Below, piece after piece: positions 1 through 8,071 of a DNA stretch of 25,688 bases. The DNA lies in assembly GCA_046758865.1 (NCBI GenBank), contig JBHIBD010000028.1, forward strand, positions 1 to 25,688. The letters are read 5' to 3'. This DNA comes from JBHIBD01 sp046758865 (lineage in GTDB: Bacteria > Planctomycetota > Brocadiia > Brocadiales > Bathyanammoxibiaceae). Both the position numbers and the translations under genes were made by a program. How positions within the stretch are numbered: position 1 is the stretch's first letter; each line of letters begins with the position of its first letter. The notes below the pieces were generated by a model that was not told the DNA's origin, made no database searches, and saw only the letters and a list, made by a program, of their open reading frames with translations.

Positions 1-27
1 GAACACTGAAAGGGTCAAAAAAGTGAC

Positions 28-114
28 GTCATTGCGAGGAGCGAAGTGACGAAGCAATCTCAGAAGTTGTTTTCACCGTAAAACACGAGATTGCTTCGCT
101 ATGCTCGCAATGAC
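28..114. repeat. Inverted repeat with GTCATTGCGAG ends
   Basis: The left arm (28-61) begins GTCATTGCGAGGAGCGAAG and the right arm (87-114) ends CTATGCTCGCAATGAC. The arms are imperfect reverse complements around a loop of about 25 bases. Such GTCATTGCGAG/CTCGCAATGAC elements are dispersed, MITE-like or REP-like repeats in many environmental genomes. They are non-autonomous and carry no gene. A related GTCATTCTGAGCGAAGCGAAG element lies at 3945-4045. Confidence 0.8.
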
Positions 115-186
115 AGTTTGTAGTGTTGCTGTGCGTTCTATAATAATATGGGGCCTCTACAAAAGTCTGCAAATTCCGCCGATTTT

Positions 187-306
187 CCCCCTCCCTTGAT
201 GGGAGGGGGCAGGGGAGGGTGACTGCACGAACCATCTAAGTTTGCTTGGTGTAAACGGATGTGAACTAGATTAATAATCACCCCCTTCAGGGGGAGGGGG
301 AATGGG
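187..306. repeat. Two GC-rich CCCTCCC/GGGAGGG palindromic elements
   Basis: At 187-221 a C-rich arm ending in CTCCCTTGAT is followed by GGGAGGGGGC and a further G-rich tail. At 279-306 a shorter copy reads CCCCCTTCAGGGGGAGGGGG. The same family recurs at 21430-21468 and 24480-24560, so it is a dispersed family in this genome and not a local oddity. Confidence 0.7.
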
Positions 307-477
307 TCCGAACTCTGTAGGAATACACTTTTTCAGAGGTCTCGATATATATTATTTTTCAGTGATGTCGTACAGTTCAAATAGTATCAGCGAATAACAC
401 TTGGCTTTATGAAGCCATTCTTTGTTCATTAATCGTTCCTAAGACTTTTTGCGTCCCAGCTTGTTAACTTTTCATTC

Positions 478-1350
478 TTAGAACACAATCCCTGCGTAGC
501 CTACGAAGTCTGAGGGTTGACCCGTTGGCTCTACATCGTAGCTGGTTGTGTACTGTAATAACTCCCCTTCCTTTACCCCGAGTGCCCTGGCGTATGCGAC
601 GGTTGCGGCCAGCGCACCTCCGCCGCAGGCGTTCATGTGTCTGGTGGCCTCAGGTACTATATCTTCGGCAGCCATCTTGAGGCAGAGGTCTATAATCTTC
701 TTATCATTTTCGTTTTTTACCCACTCCAGCGCCTTCATCCCGGTACCGTGGCTCTGTAAGGCATATCTCTGGCCGTAGTGGGTCAGGTCGCTGGTGCCAA
801 TGGTCATTACCCCTCTTTCCACGTTTTTTGCCAGGGCAGCTACCCTCTTGCCCAGGATGGTTGCCTCATCGGTCGGCGGGACCATGATGGGCACTATGTT
901 AGCTTCAGGGAACAGGTATTTTATAAATGGCGCCTGCACCTCCAGGGAGTGCTCCATTAGGTGTCCTTCCGTGTTCTCCACCACCAGGTCTCCTGAGGAT
1001 TTTAGTATATCGCTTGCCAGGTCTGCATCTATCTCCAGCTCACCAATGGGAGTTTCCCAGATACCCTCCCTCATTACGGCCGGCCTATCCACCCCCATGA
1101 CATGCACTGAACCAAAGAGGAAAAAGACCTCTGGCTTAGACAGTCTGCTTATACTGCTGAATACGGCGGCCGCCGTATCCCCGGAGTATATCCAGCCGGC
1201 GTGGGGCACAATACCTGCAACGATGTTCTCTTTCTGGATATTGGCCTGTATCTTAGAACCATTTTCAAGGTGTCGCTCCACGGCGACCTTGCAGACACCT
1301 CCCACATTGGGGTAAAAGTCTAGGGCAATAGGGCTTCTGGTTAGCATCAC
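478..1350 (-). CDS. MEMO1 family protein (AmmeMemoRadiSam system protein B)
   Basis: A MEMO/COG1355 protein of about 290 residues, full length for the family. Counting from the ATG at 1345-1347, the residues matching the metal ligands of human MEMO1 are visible: His49 in PHAGW, His82 in GSVHVMG, His190 in SDLTHYG and Cys241 in NACGGG. The family tail ending in GQPSDFVGYAGIVF is also present. In bacteria this protein is often encoded with an AMMECR1-domain protein and a radical SAM enzyme, but neither partner is in this window. The biochemical role in prokaryotes is not settled. GTG (1350) and ATG (1347) are adjacent start choices behind a GAGGAGG element that sits very close to both. A good promoter lies just upstream (1387-1415). 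The gene is transcribed away from the MBL operon. Confidence 0.9.
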   Translation of the reverse strand: MMLTRSPIALDFYPNVGGVCKVAVERHLENGSKIQANIQKENIVAGIVPHAGWIYSGDTAAAVFSSISRLSKPEVFFLFGSVHVMGVDRPAVMREGIWETPIGELEIDADLASDILKSSGDLVVENTEGHLMEHSLEVQAPFIKYLFPEANIVPIMVPPTDEATILGKRVAALAKNVERGVMTIGTSDLTHYGQRYALQSHGTGMKALEWVKNENDKKIIDLCLKMAAEDIVPEATRHMNACGGGALAATVAYARALGVKEGELLQYTTSYDVEPTGQPSDFVGYAGIVF

Positions 1351-1386
1351 CCTCCTCAGGGAAGTTGGTTAAGTCAGATAAGGGCA

Positions 1387-1415
1387 AGTTTATCAGTATC
1401 CTTAAATGCTGTCAA
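1387..1415 (-). promoter_or_regulatory. Sigma-70-type promoter for the MEMO gene
   Basis: On the minus strand a consensus -35 TTGACA (1410-1415) is followed after 17 bases by TAAACT (1387-1392, 4 of 6 matches to TATAAT). The predicted leader is about 30 bases. Assigned from sequence only. Confidence 0.5.
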
Positions 1416-1496
1416 AGAATCTTTTCCCATTTGATTTTTTCGGGATTTTGGTATCATATGGCATCAAATGTAAGTAACAGAAAAGGAGGACAGCCC

Positions 1497-2114
1497 GTGC
1501 TGGAGCTCGACGGCATAACCATAACGTGGCTCGGCCACGACTCGATGAAGATAAAGGGAGAGAAGGTCATATATATTGACCCCTGGAAGCTGAAGGACAA
1601 GGAACCTGCAGACATAGTCCTTATAACGCACGAACACTACGATCACTGCTCCCCTTCAGACGTGGCGAAGGTCTCTAAGAAGATGACGGCGATAGTAACC
1701 ACGGCCGACACCGCCAAGAAGCTCAAGGGGGATGTCATGGTGGTAAAGCCAGGCGACACCGTGGAGGTGGACGGGGTTACTGTGGAGGTTACGCCGGCAT
1801 ATAATACCAATAAGAGCTTCCATCCAAAGGGCTCTGGCTGGATAGGGTTTATCATTAATATGGGGGGGAAGAGGATATACCATGCAGGCGACACCGACCG
1901 CATACCTGAGATGGACGACTTGAAGGTGGATGTGGCCCTGGTGCCAGTTAGCGGGACGTACGTAATGACGGCGGAGGAGGCAGCCGAGGCGGTAAACCGC
2001 ATGAAGCCAAAGATAGCTGTGCCCATGCACTACGGTGATATAGTGGGTACGGAGGCAGATGCCGAGAGATTTAAGAAGCTGGTTTCCGATGATATAGAGG
2101 TGAGGATTTTATGA
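1497..2114 (+). CDS. MBL-fold metal-dependent hydrolase (UlaG/COG2220-like)
   Basis: A 205-residue metallo-beta-lactamase-fold hydrolase. The dinuclear-metal motif THEHYDH lies at residues 44-50, the second-shell HAGDTD at 129-134, and the C-terminal PMHYG histidine at about 178. N-terminal ITWLGHDS is typical of the UlaG-like branch. The substrate cannot be told from sequence. The frame is open back to 1365, but AGGAGG at 1484-1489 sits seven bases before a GTG at 1497 that begins just ahead of the conserved fold. I therefore take that GTG and treat the upstream residues as untranslated. Its TGA overlaps the ATG of the next gene (ATGA at 2111-2114), so the two are probably translationally coupled. 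Confidence 0.85.
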   Translation: MLELDGITITWLGHDSMKIKGEKVIYIDPWKLKDKEPADIVLITHEHYDHCSPSDVAKVSKKMTAIVTTADTAKKLKGDVMVVKPGDTVEVDGVTVEVTPAYNTNKSFHPKGSGWIGFIINMGGKRIYHAGDTDRIPEMDDLKVDVALVPVSGTYVMTAEEAAEAVNRMKPKIAVPMHYGDIVGTEADAERFKKLVSDDIEVRIL

Positions 2115-3274
2115 TAGACGCTGTAACAGAGATGACGCGTAGGGGCACGCTGCAGCGTGCCCCTACTGCAGCCGGAGTAGAGGGAGGAGAAACGGCCAAG
2201 AAGGTAAAGGCGGTGGCACTGCTTTCTGGCGGGTTGGACAGCACCCTGGCCATCCATGTGGTGAGGGCCCAGGGCGTAGACGTCATAGCCCTCAATTTTT
2301 CAACCGTCTTCTGCCGCTGTAACCGGAGTGGTAGCTGTAAGTCCGAGGCCAGGAAGGTCTCCGAGGTGCTTGGTATACCCATAAAGGTCCTCAATATAAC
2401 GGACAGCTTCTTGAAGATAGTCAAGAGGCCCAAGCACGGCTACGGCAAGAACATGAACCCCTGCATCGACTGCCGTATAAATATGTTCAGGATGGCGGGG
2501 GAGTATATGAGGGAGATTGGGGCATCGTTTCTCATAACCGGCGAGGTGCTGGGTCAGAGGCCGATGTCTCAGCGAAAAGCCGCCATGAAGGTAATCGAGC
2601 GCGAGGCAGACCTCGAGGGCCTTATACTGAGACCCCTGTGTGCCAAACACCTTGAGCCCACTATCCCAGAAAAGCTTGGATTGGTGGACAGGGACAAACT
2701 TCTGTCCATAAAGGGCCGCTCCAGGAAGGAGCAGATACAACTGGCGGATGTCTTCGAGATTAAAGACTACCCCTGCGCCGCCGGCGGCTGTCTCCTCACC
2801 GACCCGGAGTTTGCCGTCAGGATAAAGGAGTTATTTGACAGCGACATAGACTGTGATGTAAGGGACGTAAATTTACTCAAGGTGGGAAGGCACTTCAGGC
2901 TGGACGAGCGCACCAAGGCCGCGGTGGGGAGGGACGAGGCTGAAAACCAGAGGCTGGAAGTCCTTGCCCGCGAAGGTGACGCACTGCTGCATCTTACCGA
3001 TATGCCAGGTCCTTTGTGTCTGGTACGCGGCGACCTCACCGATGAGAACTTACAGGTGGCGGCCCAGCTTACGGCACGTTTCAGTAAGGCAAAGGCGTCC
3101 TTAGCCAAAGGTAGTCCTTCGCCGAAGGCTACGGATACCAAAGGCGACGGACCGCCAAAGGACACGCCACGGGTCCGGGTCGCTCTACGCAAGGACGGCG
3201 CAGAGAACATCCTGGAAGTAGTCCCTGCAGACCCTGCCTGGGCACAGGAGCGGATGATTACTAAGAATAAATAA
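2111..3274 (+). CDS. PP-loop tRNA sulfurtransferase-like protein (ThiI-related) with NFACT-R-like C-terminus
   Basis: A 387-residue member of the PP-loop ATP pyrophosphatase superfamily. The nucleotide-binding SGGLDS motif is at residues 39-44. Cysteine pairs (CRC near 68-70, PCIDC in the centre, PCAAGGC later) suggest metal or sulfur chemistry. The region LLKVGRHFRL to about residue 310 resembles the NFACT RNA-binding-like domain found fused to ThiI-type PP-loop domains. A role in tRNA thiolation is likely, but the exact position modified is unknown. Translation probably starts at the ATG in the ATGA overlap with the hydrolase gene. Two oddities stand out. Residues 10-19 are encoded by a perfect 28-base palindrome (2139-2166). 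The linker near residues 334-341 is encoded by another palindrome (3111-3132). Both look like repeat elements absorbed into the frame. Confidence 0.8.
   Translation: MIDAVTEMTRRGTLQRAPTAAGVEGGETAKKVKAVALLSGGLDSTLAIHVVRAQGVDVIALNFSTVFCRCNRSGSCKSEARKVSEVLGIPIKVLNITDSFLKIVKRPKHGYGKNMNPCIDCRINMFRMAGEYMREIGASFLITGEVLGQRPMSQRKAAMKVIEREADLEGLILRPLCAKHLEPTIPEKLGLVDRDKLLSIKGRSRKEQIQLADVFEIKDYPCAAGGCLLTDPEFAVRIKELFDSDIDCDVRDVNLLKVGRHFRLDERTKAAVGRDEAENQRLEVLAREGDALLHLTDMPGPLCLVRGDLTDENLQVAAQLTARFSKAKASLAKGSPSPKATDTKGDGPPKDTPRVRVALRKDGAENILEVVPADPAWAQERMITKNK
2139..2166. repeat. Perfect 28-base palindrome inside a coding region
   Basis: Each half is 14 bases: GTAGGGGCACGCTG followed by its exact reverse complement. 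It lies nine codons into the PP-loop protein gene. The GTAGGGGCA edge matches the edges of other palindromes in this window (3322-3343 and 24300 onward), so it belongs to the same dispersed family. Confidence 0.85.
3111..3132. repeat. Short palindrome in the C-terminal linker of the PP-loop gene
   Basis: GTAG-T-CCTTCG, a single C, then CGAAGG-CTAC. The arms pair perfectly apart from one extra T. It encodes part of a low-complexity linker rich in Ser, Pro, Lys and Asp, consistent with an inserted repeat tolerated in a flexible region. Confidence 0.6.
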
Positions 3275-3321
3275 GAGGCCTCTGTGAAATGAAATTCTTG
3301 GTATTGCAGATTCTTAATGAG

Positions 3322-3343
3322 GGGGCACAATATATTGTGCCCC
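3322..3343. repeat. Perfect 22-base palindrome between the PP-loop and GIY-YIG genes
   Basis: Arms GGGGCACAATA and TATTGTGCCCC meet without a loop. It is a GGGGCAC-edged relative of the palindrome at 2139-2166, with a different centre. It could form a hairpin in the intergenic transcript but has no T-run, so I do not call it a terminator. Confidence 0.75.
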
Positions 3344-3430
3344 TACTCGAATGGATGCCGCGGGTCATGCCCTACGGCAACCCTCAGAATAAATAAAAGG
3401 TTAAAATATAAGAAGGCATTTTGGTGTATT

Positions 3431-4123
3431 ATGGCTGGGTCATGGCCTTCCTTACCATATGACGCACTCCCCTTTAGTGGCGGTGTGTATCTGCTAGCGG
3501 CAGAGCTTAAAAGGGGTTATCAGCTCAGGGTAGGGGGATTGGGCAGACATCTCTTTCCAAGGGGTTCTTATCTCTACGTAGGTAGCGCCCAGAGGAACCT
3601 GATACAGAGGTTGAGGCGCCACGTTTCAGGACACTCCGTCAGCAAAAAATTCCACTGGCACATCGACTACCTGCTTGCCCATGCCCGAATCAGATTTATA
3701 CGGGTATTTGCGGCCCCAAAGGAGTGGGAATGCAGGCTAGGGCGACGTTTGGCAGGGCTTAAAGACTCGAAGGTGGTACTCAAGGGCTTTGGCTCTTCAG
3801 ATTGTCGCTGTAAGACACACCTGTACTACTTTCCCGCTATACCCAAGGCAAGAGTGCCGAAAAAGTCCCCAAATACCGTGTGTCACTCTGAGCGAGACGA
3901 CGAGACCCTTCGCTACGCTCAGGGTAACAGGCGTAACACTATTTGTCATTCTGAGCGAAGCGAAGAATCTAGTGTTTTAGAGATTTGCGCCAGAGACGCA
4001 TCTGCCTTCGGCGTGACTTCGGTCGTTTCACTCCCTCAGAATGACAATTATGCTGGGCTGTTCAGGAGTCTCGAGACCGTGGTCGAGGATATTTCCCTTG
4101 GCGGGTTTCGGGGCCTTTATTAA
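3431..4123 (+). CDS. GIY-YIG (DUF123/COG1833-type) protein with repeat-derived C-terminal tail
   Basis: A 230-residue protein. Residues 12-136 match the small GIY-YIG family once called DUF123: GGVYLL at 17-22 is the GIY strand and YLYVGSA at 48-54 the YIG strand. RLRRH (60-64), the HWHIDYLL segment (75-82), Glu100 and the CRCKTHLYYF end (125-134) follow. Members are putative nucleases with poorly known substrates. The normal domain ends near residue 136. The tail after it reads CHSERDDETLRYAQGN (151-166) and CHSERSEES (172-180), finishing with LPQND (201-205). These are in-frame readings of the dispersed GTCATTCTGAGCGAAGCGAAG repeat, so the last 80 or so residues are probably not ancestral. 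The ATG at 3431 is the best placed start, but its ribosome site is weak (AGAAGG about 14 bases upstream). Confidence 0.75.
   Translation: MAGSWPSLPYDALPFSGGVYLLAAELKRGYQLRVGGLGRHLFPRGSYLYVGSAQRNLIQRLRRHVSGHSVSKKFHWHIDYLLAHARIRFIRVFAAPKEWECRLGRRLAGLKDSKVVLKGFGSSDCRCKTHLYYFPAIPKARVPKKSPNTVCHSERDDETLRYAQGNRRNTICHSERSEESSVLEICARDASAFGVTSVVSLPQNDNYAGLFRSLETVVEDISLGGFRGLY
3882..4045. repeat. GTCATTCTGAGCGAAG-type repeat elements inside the GIY-YIG frame
   Basis: Two elements lie close together. 3882-3928 begins GTCACTCTGAGCGAGACGA and ends with CTCAGGGTAAC. 3945-4045 has left arm GTCATTCTGAGCGAAGCGAA and right arm CCCTCAGAATGAC as terminal inverted repeats. They account for the odd C-terminal residues of the gene. 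Confidence 0.8.
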
Positions 4124-4147
4124 ACAAATGATTGTCCTTACATAGGC

Positions 4148-6778
4148 ATGAAAGACCAGACCCCCATGATGAGGCAGTATCACTCCTTTAAGAAGAGGTG
4201 CAAGGATGCCGTGCTGTTTTTCCGTATGGGGGATTTCTACGAGATGTTTTACGAGGACGCCAAGATAGCCTCCAGGGTATTGGGAATAGCGCTGACGTCC
4301 CGCGCCAAGGGCGAGAAGGCCGTGCCCATGGCAGGTATGCCCCACCACTCGGCGGGTACCTATATACAGCGTCTCATAAAGGCCGGCTACAAGGTGGCTA
4401 TCTGTGAACAGGTGCAGGACCCCAAAGAGGCGAAGGAGGTGGTGGAGAGGGATATTACGAGGATAATTACGCCGGGCACCCTCACCGACGATAATCTCCT
4501 GGAGGACAAGGTAAATAACTATCTTGCAGGCATACTCCCTGGTAAGGATATGGCGGGTCTTTCGTGGGTAGAGCTTTCTACTGGGAGATTTGGGGTAGAG
4601 GATGTCCCACATGCGCAACTGCTAGACGAGCTCACTCGGCTGAGACCGTCTGAGTGCATAATACCAGAGGACGTACAGGACATTGCACTTATGAAGGAGC
4701 TGGGGATGGGTCTTGGAATTACGATAACGCGGAGACCTGGCTGGGAGTTTTCTAGGGATACTGCTTATAGGGCGCTGATTGAGCACTTTGGAACCTCTAG
4801 TCTCGAGGGTTTTGGGTGTGAGGGGTTGGGGCCCGCCCTGGGGGCTGGTGGGGCTATAATACAGTACCTGAGGGAGACCCAAATTAATTCCCTGGACCAC
4901 GTTACCAAGCTGGAACGGTTCCACACCCAGGACACCTTGCTCATGGATGCTGCCACCCAGAGGGGGCTTGAACTCCTGGAGACAGTGAGGACAAGGCAGA
5001 ATGAGGGGTCGCTCGTATGGGTGTTGGATAAGACCTGCACGCCCATGGGCGCAAGGCTCCTCAAGGAATGGATACTCTTTCCTCTCATATCTGTTGAGAA
5101 AATCCGATTTCGTCAGGAGGGGGTGAGCGAGTTATGCGGTAATCATACACTGAGGGAGTCTCTCCGCTCGCTTTTAAAAGAGATTTCTGACATGGAGCGT
5201 ATATCCACGCGGGTGAGTTCGGGGCGCACGAATGCCAGGGACCTGGTATCTTTAAAGAATTCACTAGAGGTCCTGCCCAGGGTGAAGGAGGCACTTTCTG
5301 TGGCCGATTCTGGTGGCCTCTGTGCCCTGTGTGATGGGCTTGAGGACGTTGAGGAGGCAAGGGTGCTGGTGGCAGCGGCACTGGTGGACAATCCACCTCA
5401 AACAGTCCGTGAGGGCGGTATGATAAGGGAGGGTTATAGCCCCGAACTGGATGAGCTGAAGGGTATACGCAAGAATGGCAGGGAATGGATTGCCAATTTC
5501 CAGGCCGAGGAGGTACGCCGCACCGGCATAACATCTCTCAAGGTAAACTATAATAAGGTCTTTGGATATTATATCGAGGTGACAAATACACACAGGGACC
5601 GAATCCCAAAGGATTATATCCGCAAACAGACGCTCAAGAACGCAGAGCGCTATATCACCCCTGAGCTCAAGGATTATGAGTCCAGGGTACTGACGGCGGA
5701 AGAGAGGGCCAGGGAACTAGAGTATCAACTGTTTGAACGTATAAGGTCACAGGTCGCCGGCTATACGCCAAGGCTTCAAAGGGTTGCCAGCAATGTGGCG
5801 CAGCTCGATGTATTACTGGGTCTGGCCCAGGTAGCCACTGAGAACAACTACACCTGCCCTGAGATGACCGAAGGGGCTGAATTGCGGGTATCAGATGGCA
5901 GACATCCCGTGCTGGAAAAGACCATGGGGAAGGGGAACTTTGTACCTAATAGTATAGACATGGATGGTGAGTCAACTAAGGTCATGATTATTACCGGACC
6001 CAATATGGCGGGTAAAAGCACCTACATCCGCCAAGTGGCCCTACTTGTGCTTATGGCCCAGATGGGGAGCTTCATTCCGGCAAAGGGGGCGAAAATAGGC
6101 GTTGTCGACAGGGTATTTACACGCATTGGGGCATCGGACGAACTCTATAGGGGACAAAGTACGTTCATGGTGGAGATGCAGGAGGCGGCGAATATACTCA
6201 ATAATGCCACAGTCCGCAGCCTTATAATCCTTGATGAGATAGGCAGGGGTACCAGCACCTTTGATGGCCTGAGCATAGCCTGGGCCATGACCGAGCATGT
6301 ATTCAAGAACGTCGGGGCCAGGACACTATTCGCTACCCATTACCATGAGCTTACGGAGTTGGCGACCCTCTTTCCAGGAATAAAGAACTATAATGTTGCA
6401 GTGAGGGAGTGGGGAGAAGAGGTGATATTTCTCAGAAAGATTGTTGAGGGTGGATCGGATAAGAGCTACGGCATCCATGTGGCCCGACTGGCTGGGATAC
6501 CCAGAGAGGTGGTTGGAAGGGCGCGGCATATTCTGGAACAACTAGAGGCAAACTCCCTGGACATCTATCAGAGACCCAAACTGGGACAGTCCCAGGTAGA
6601 AGAAGGGCAAGTAGAAGGGGGGCAAAATGTACAACTGTCCCTCTTTGTGCCGAGAGAGCAGGCGGTAATTGAGGATCTAAAGTCGTTAGAGCCTACAAAG
6701 CTGACACCCATAGAGGCATTAAACAAGCTAGATGAGCTTAAGAAACGGCTCCTGGAGACGGAGCGGGACGAGGCATAA
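4148..6778 (+). CDS. mutS: DNA mismatch repair protein MutS
   Basis: A full-length 876-residue MutS, which binds mispaired bases as a clamp-forming ATPase and recruits MutL. The mismatch-reading Phe-x-Glu motif is at residues 30-32 in RMGDFYEMF. The lever and connector region contains a typical VNYNKVFGYYIEVT segment. Walker A is GPNMAGKST at about 617-625. Walker B with the signature loop is LIILDEIGRGTSTFDG from about 692, followed by the FATHYHEL switch. The C-terminal helices are present. It starts at ATG 4148, 24 bases after the GIY-YIG gene, with only a weak ribosome site (ATAGG). Nothing suggests it is damaged. It may be transcribed with the upstream genes. Confidence 0.97.
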   Translation: MKDQTPMMRQYHSFKKRCKDAVLFFRMGDFYEMFYEDAKIASRVLGIALTSRAKGEKAVPMAGMPHHSAGTYIQRLIKAGYKVAICEQVQDPKEAKEVVERDITRIITPGTLTDDNLLEDKVNNYLAGILPGKDMAGLSWVELSTGRFGVEDVPHAQLLDELTRLRPSECIIPEDVQDIALMKELGMGLGITITRRPGWEFSRDTAYRALIEHFGTSSLEGFGCEGLGPALGAGGAIIQYLRETQINSLDHVTKLERFHTQDTLLMDAATQRGLELLETVRTRQNEGSLVWVLDKTCTPMGARLLKEWILFPLISVEKIRFRQEGVSELCGNHTLRESLRSLLKEISDMERISTRVSSGRTNARDLVSLKNSLEVLPRVKEALSVADSGGLCALCDGLEDVEEARVLVAAALVDNPPQTVREGGMIREGYSPELDELKGIRKNGREWIANFQAEEVRRTGITSLKVNYNKVFGYYIEVTNTHRDRIPKDYIRKQTLKNAERYITPELKDYESRVLTAEERARELEYQLFERIRSQVAGYTPRLQRVASNVAQLDVLLGLAQVATENNYTCPEMTEGAELRVSDGRHPVLEKTMGKGNFVPNSIDMDGESTKVMIITGPNMAGKSTYIRQVALLVLMAQMGSFIPAKGAKIGVVDRVFTRIGASDELYRGQSTFMVEMQEAANILNNATVRSLIILDEIGRGTSTFDGLSIAWAMTEHVFKNVGARTLFATHYHELTELATLFPGIKNYNVAVREWGEEVIFLRKIVEGGSDKSYGIHVARLAGIPREVVGRARHILEQLEANSLDIYQRPKLGQSQVEEGQVEGGQNVQLSLFVPREQAVIEDLKSLEPTKLTPIEALNKLDELKKRLLETERDEA

Positions 6779-6843
6779 GTGTTCAATAATTAATGGTGTA
6801 AAGTTGCTGAGAGACGGGGGGGGCTTGACGAGCGGATTTTCTG

Positions 6844-6871
6844 TTGACATAGCGGTTATTACTTATATAAT
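6844..6871 (+). promoter_or_regulatory. Consensus sigma-70 promoter for the SPFH gene pair
   Basis: TTGACA (6844-6849), a 16-base spacer, then TATAAT (6866-6871). Both hexamers match the housekeeping consensus exactly. Transcription would start near 6878, giving a leader of about 40 bases before the ATG at 6919. An exact match to both hexamers is rare and suggests constant strong expression. Confidence 0.75.
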
Positions 6872-6918
6872 AAGACGTTGGAAAAATACATTAATGTCTT
6901 TTCTATCGGAAAGATGGT

Positions 6919-8049
6919 ATGCAGAAGGACTTTGAGGGTAGACGGAAGCTCAAGCGGCGCATATCCATAAAGTGGATAGTAATAATCTCGCTCATAGTCG
7001 TAGTCCTGGGCGTCGGTAGCTTTTTTGTCGCCAGAAACCTGGGTTACTACTATGTGGAGCCCGATGAGGTTGGAATCGTAGTAAACAACCTCACGGGGAA
7101 CGTAAAGGCGATCGACCGCGCGGGCATAATCATTTACATACCAATCCTGCAGGATGTATACGTACTTGACAAGAAGGAACAGGTCTTGCGTATGTCCTCG
7201 GACAATATCACCCCGGAATACCCGAAGGGCAATCCTTTATGGGTCAAGTCTATAGACGGTGGTGACGTGGCCCTCGACCTCCTCGTCCGTTACATAATGA
7301 TCCCCGAGAAGGCAGGTTTTGTTATTACAGACTCGGGGGTAGGTAACAAATATAAAGAGAAGTGGATGTATGATTATATCAGGGCCGTTCTGAGATATAA
7401 TATGGGCGAACTTCTGATTGAAGACTTCCCTAATTCAGCCAAACGTGATAGGAAGGCATCGCAGGCGATAAAGGAGATAAACGAGGTTATAGAGCCGCGC
7501 GGCATCAAGGTGACGGCCATAAACATCTTGGACTATCGCTACTATAAGGAGTATTGGGAAAAGATTCTTGCACGAAGGCTTGCCGATAAAGAGGTAGAAG
7601 TGCAGATAGATAGGGCCGAGGCTGCTAGGGAGAACCGGAGGCGTGTGAGGATAGAGGAGGGCAGGAGGATGGATACCGAGGTATCCAGGTTTAGAGGCGA
7701 TCTTAACAAGAAAGAGATAAGGGCCGACGCCAAGGCCGAGCAGATGCGGCGTGATGCGGATGCCTATTACTGGAAGGTGACCATAGATGGTGATGCACAG
7801 TTTGAGAAGTTGAGGCAGGAGTCCGTGGCCGTTCTGGCAGAGAAGAAGTCTGAGGCCGAGGGCATCCTGGCGCTGCGCCGTGCCCTGGAGCGTGAGGGGG
7901 GGCGCCAACTGGTAAAATTTGAGTACGCAAAGAGGCTCAGGGAGGCGCAGGTACAGGGGACACCTGTCCTGAGGCACAGTGAAGAAATTCCGCAGTTGTT
8001 GAGAGAGAGGGAAAGGAGAGAGAGGCCTGCCGCAGCCGCTGGTGAATGA
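6919..8049 (+). CDS. SPFH/band-7 (prohibitin/HflK-like) membrane-anchored protein, first of pair
   Basis: A 376-residue protein with a basic N-terminus, one membrane segment at about 19-38, and an SPFH/band-7 domain from YYVEPDEVGIVVNN to about residue 215. A long charged coiled coil follows (Arg-, Glu- and Lys-rich, about 215-345). SPFH proteins form large ring or cage assemblies on membranes and often modulate proteases such as FtsH. The domain order matches HflK/prohibitin, but I cannot assign orthology. The ATG at 6919 follows a weak CGGAAAGA site. A second SPFH-like protein follows 22 bases downstream, as in hflK-hflC, so a hetero-oligomer is plausible. Confidence 0.8.
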   Translation: MQKDFEGRRKLKRRISIKWIVIISLIVVVLGVGSFFVARNLGYYYVEPDEVGIVVNNLTGNVKAIDRAGIIIYIPILQDVYVLDKKEQVLRMSSDNITPEYPKGNPLWVKSIDGGDVALDLLVRYIMIPEKAGFVITDSGVGNKYKEKWMYDYIRAVLRYNMGELLIEDFPNSAKRDRKASQAIKEINEVIEPRGIKVTAINILDYRYYKEYWEKILARRLADKEVEVQIDRAEAARENRRRVRIEEGRRMDTEVSRFRGDLNKKEIRADAKAEQMRRDADAYYWKVTIDGDAQFEKLRQESVAVLAEKKSEAEGILALRRALEREGGRQLVKFEYAKRLREAQVQGTPVLRHSEEIPQLLRERERRERPAAAAGE

Positions 8050-8071
8050 CGGTAGTTCCTGAGGAGCAGTT

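Larger units (their letters stand above)
1..477. other. Gene-free repeat-rich stretch
   Basis: I see no credible gene here. Open frames in this stretch run through the repeats at 28-114 and 187-221 and have no ribosome site. It holds one long inverted repeat (28-114) and two GC-rich CCCTCCC/GGGAGGG elements (about 187-221 and 279-306). The rest (about 310-477) is AT-rich and lies downstream of the leftward gene ending at 478. No clear intrinsic terminator was found. Confidence 0.6.

Noticed and set aside
1365..1496. Longer N-terminus for the MBL hydrolase
   Set aside because: The frame is open to 1365, but no ribosome site supports it and the extra residues do not fit the fold; GTG 1497 has AGGAGG at ideal spacing.
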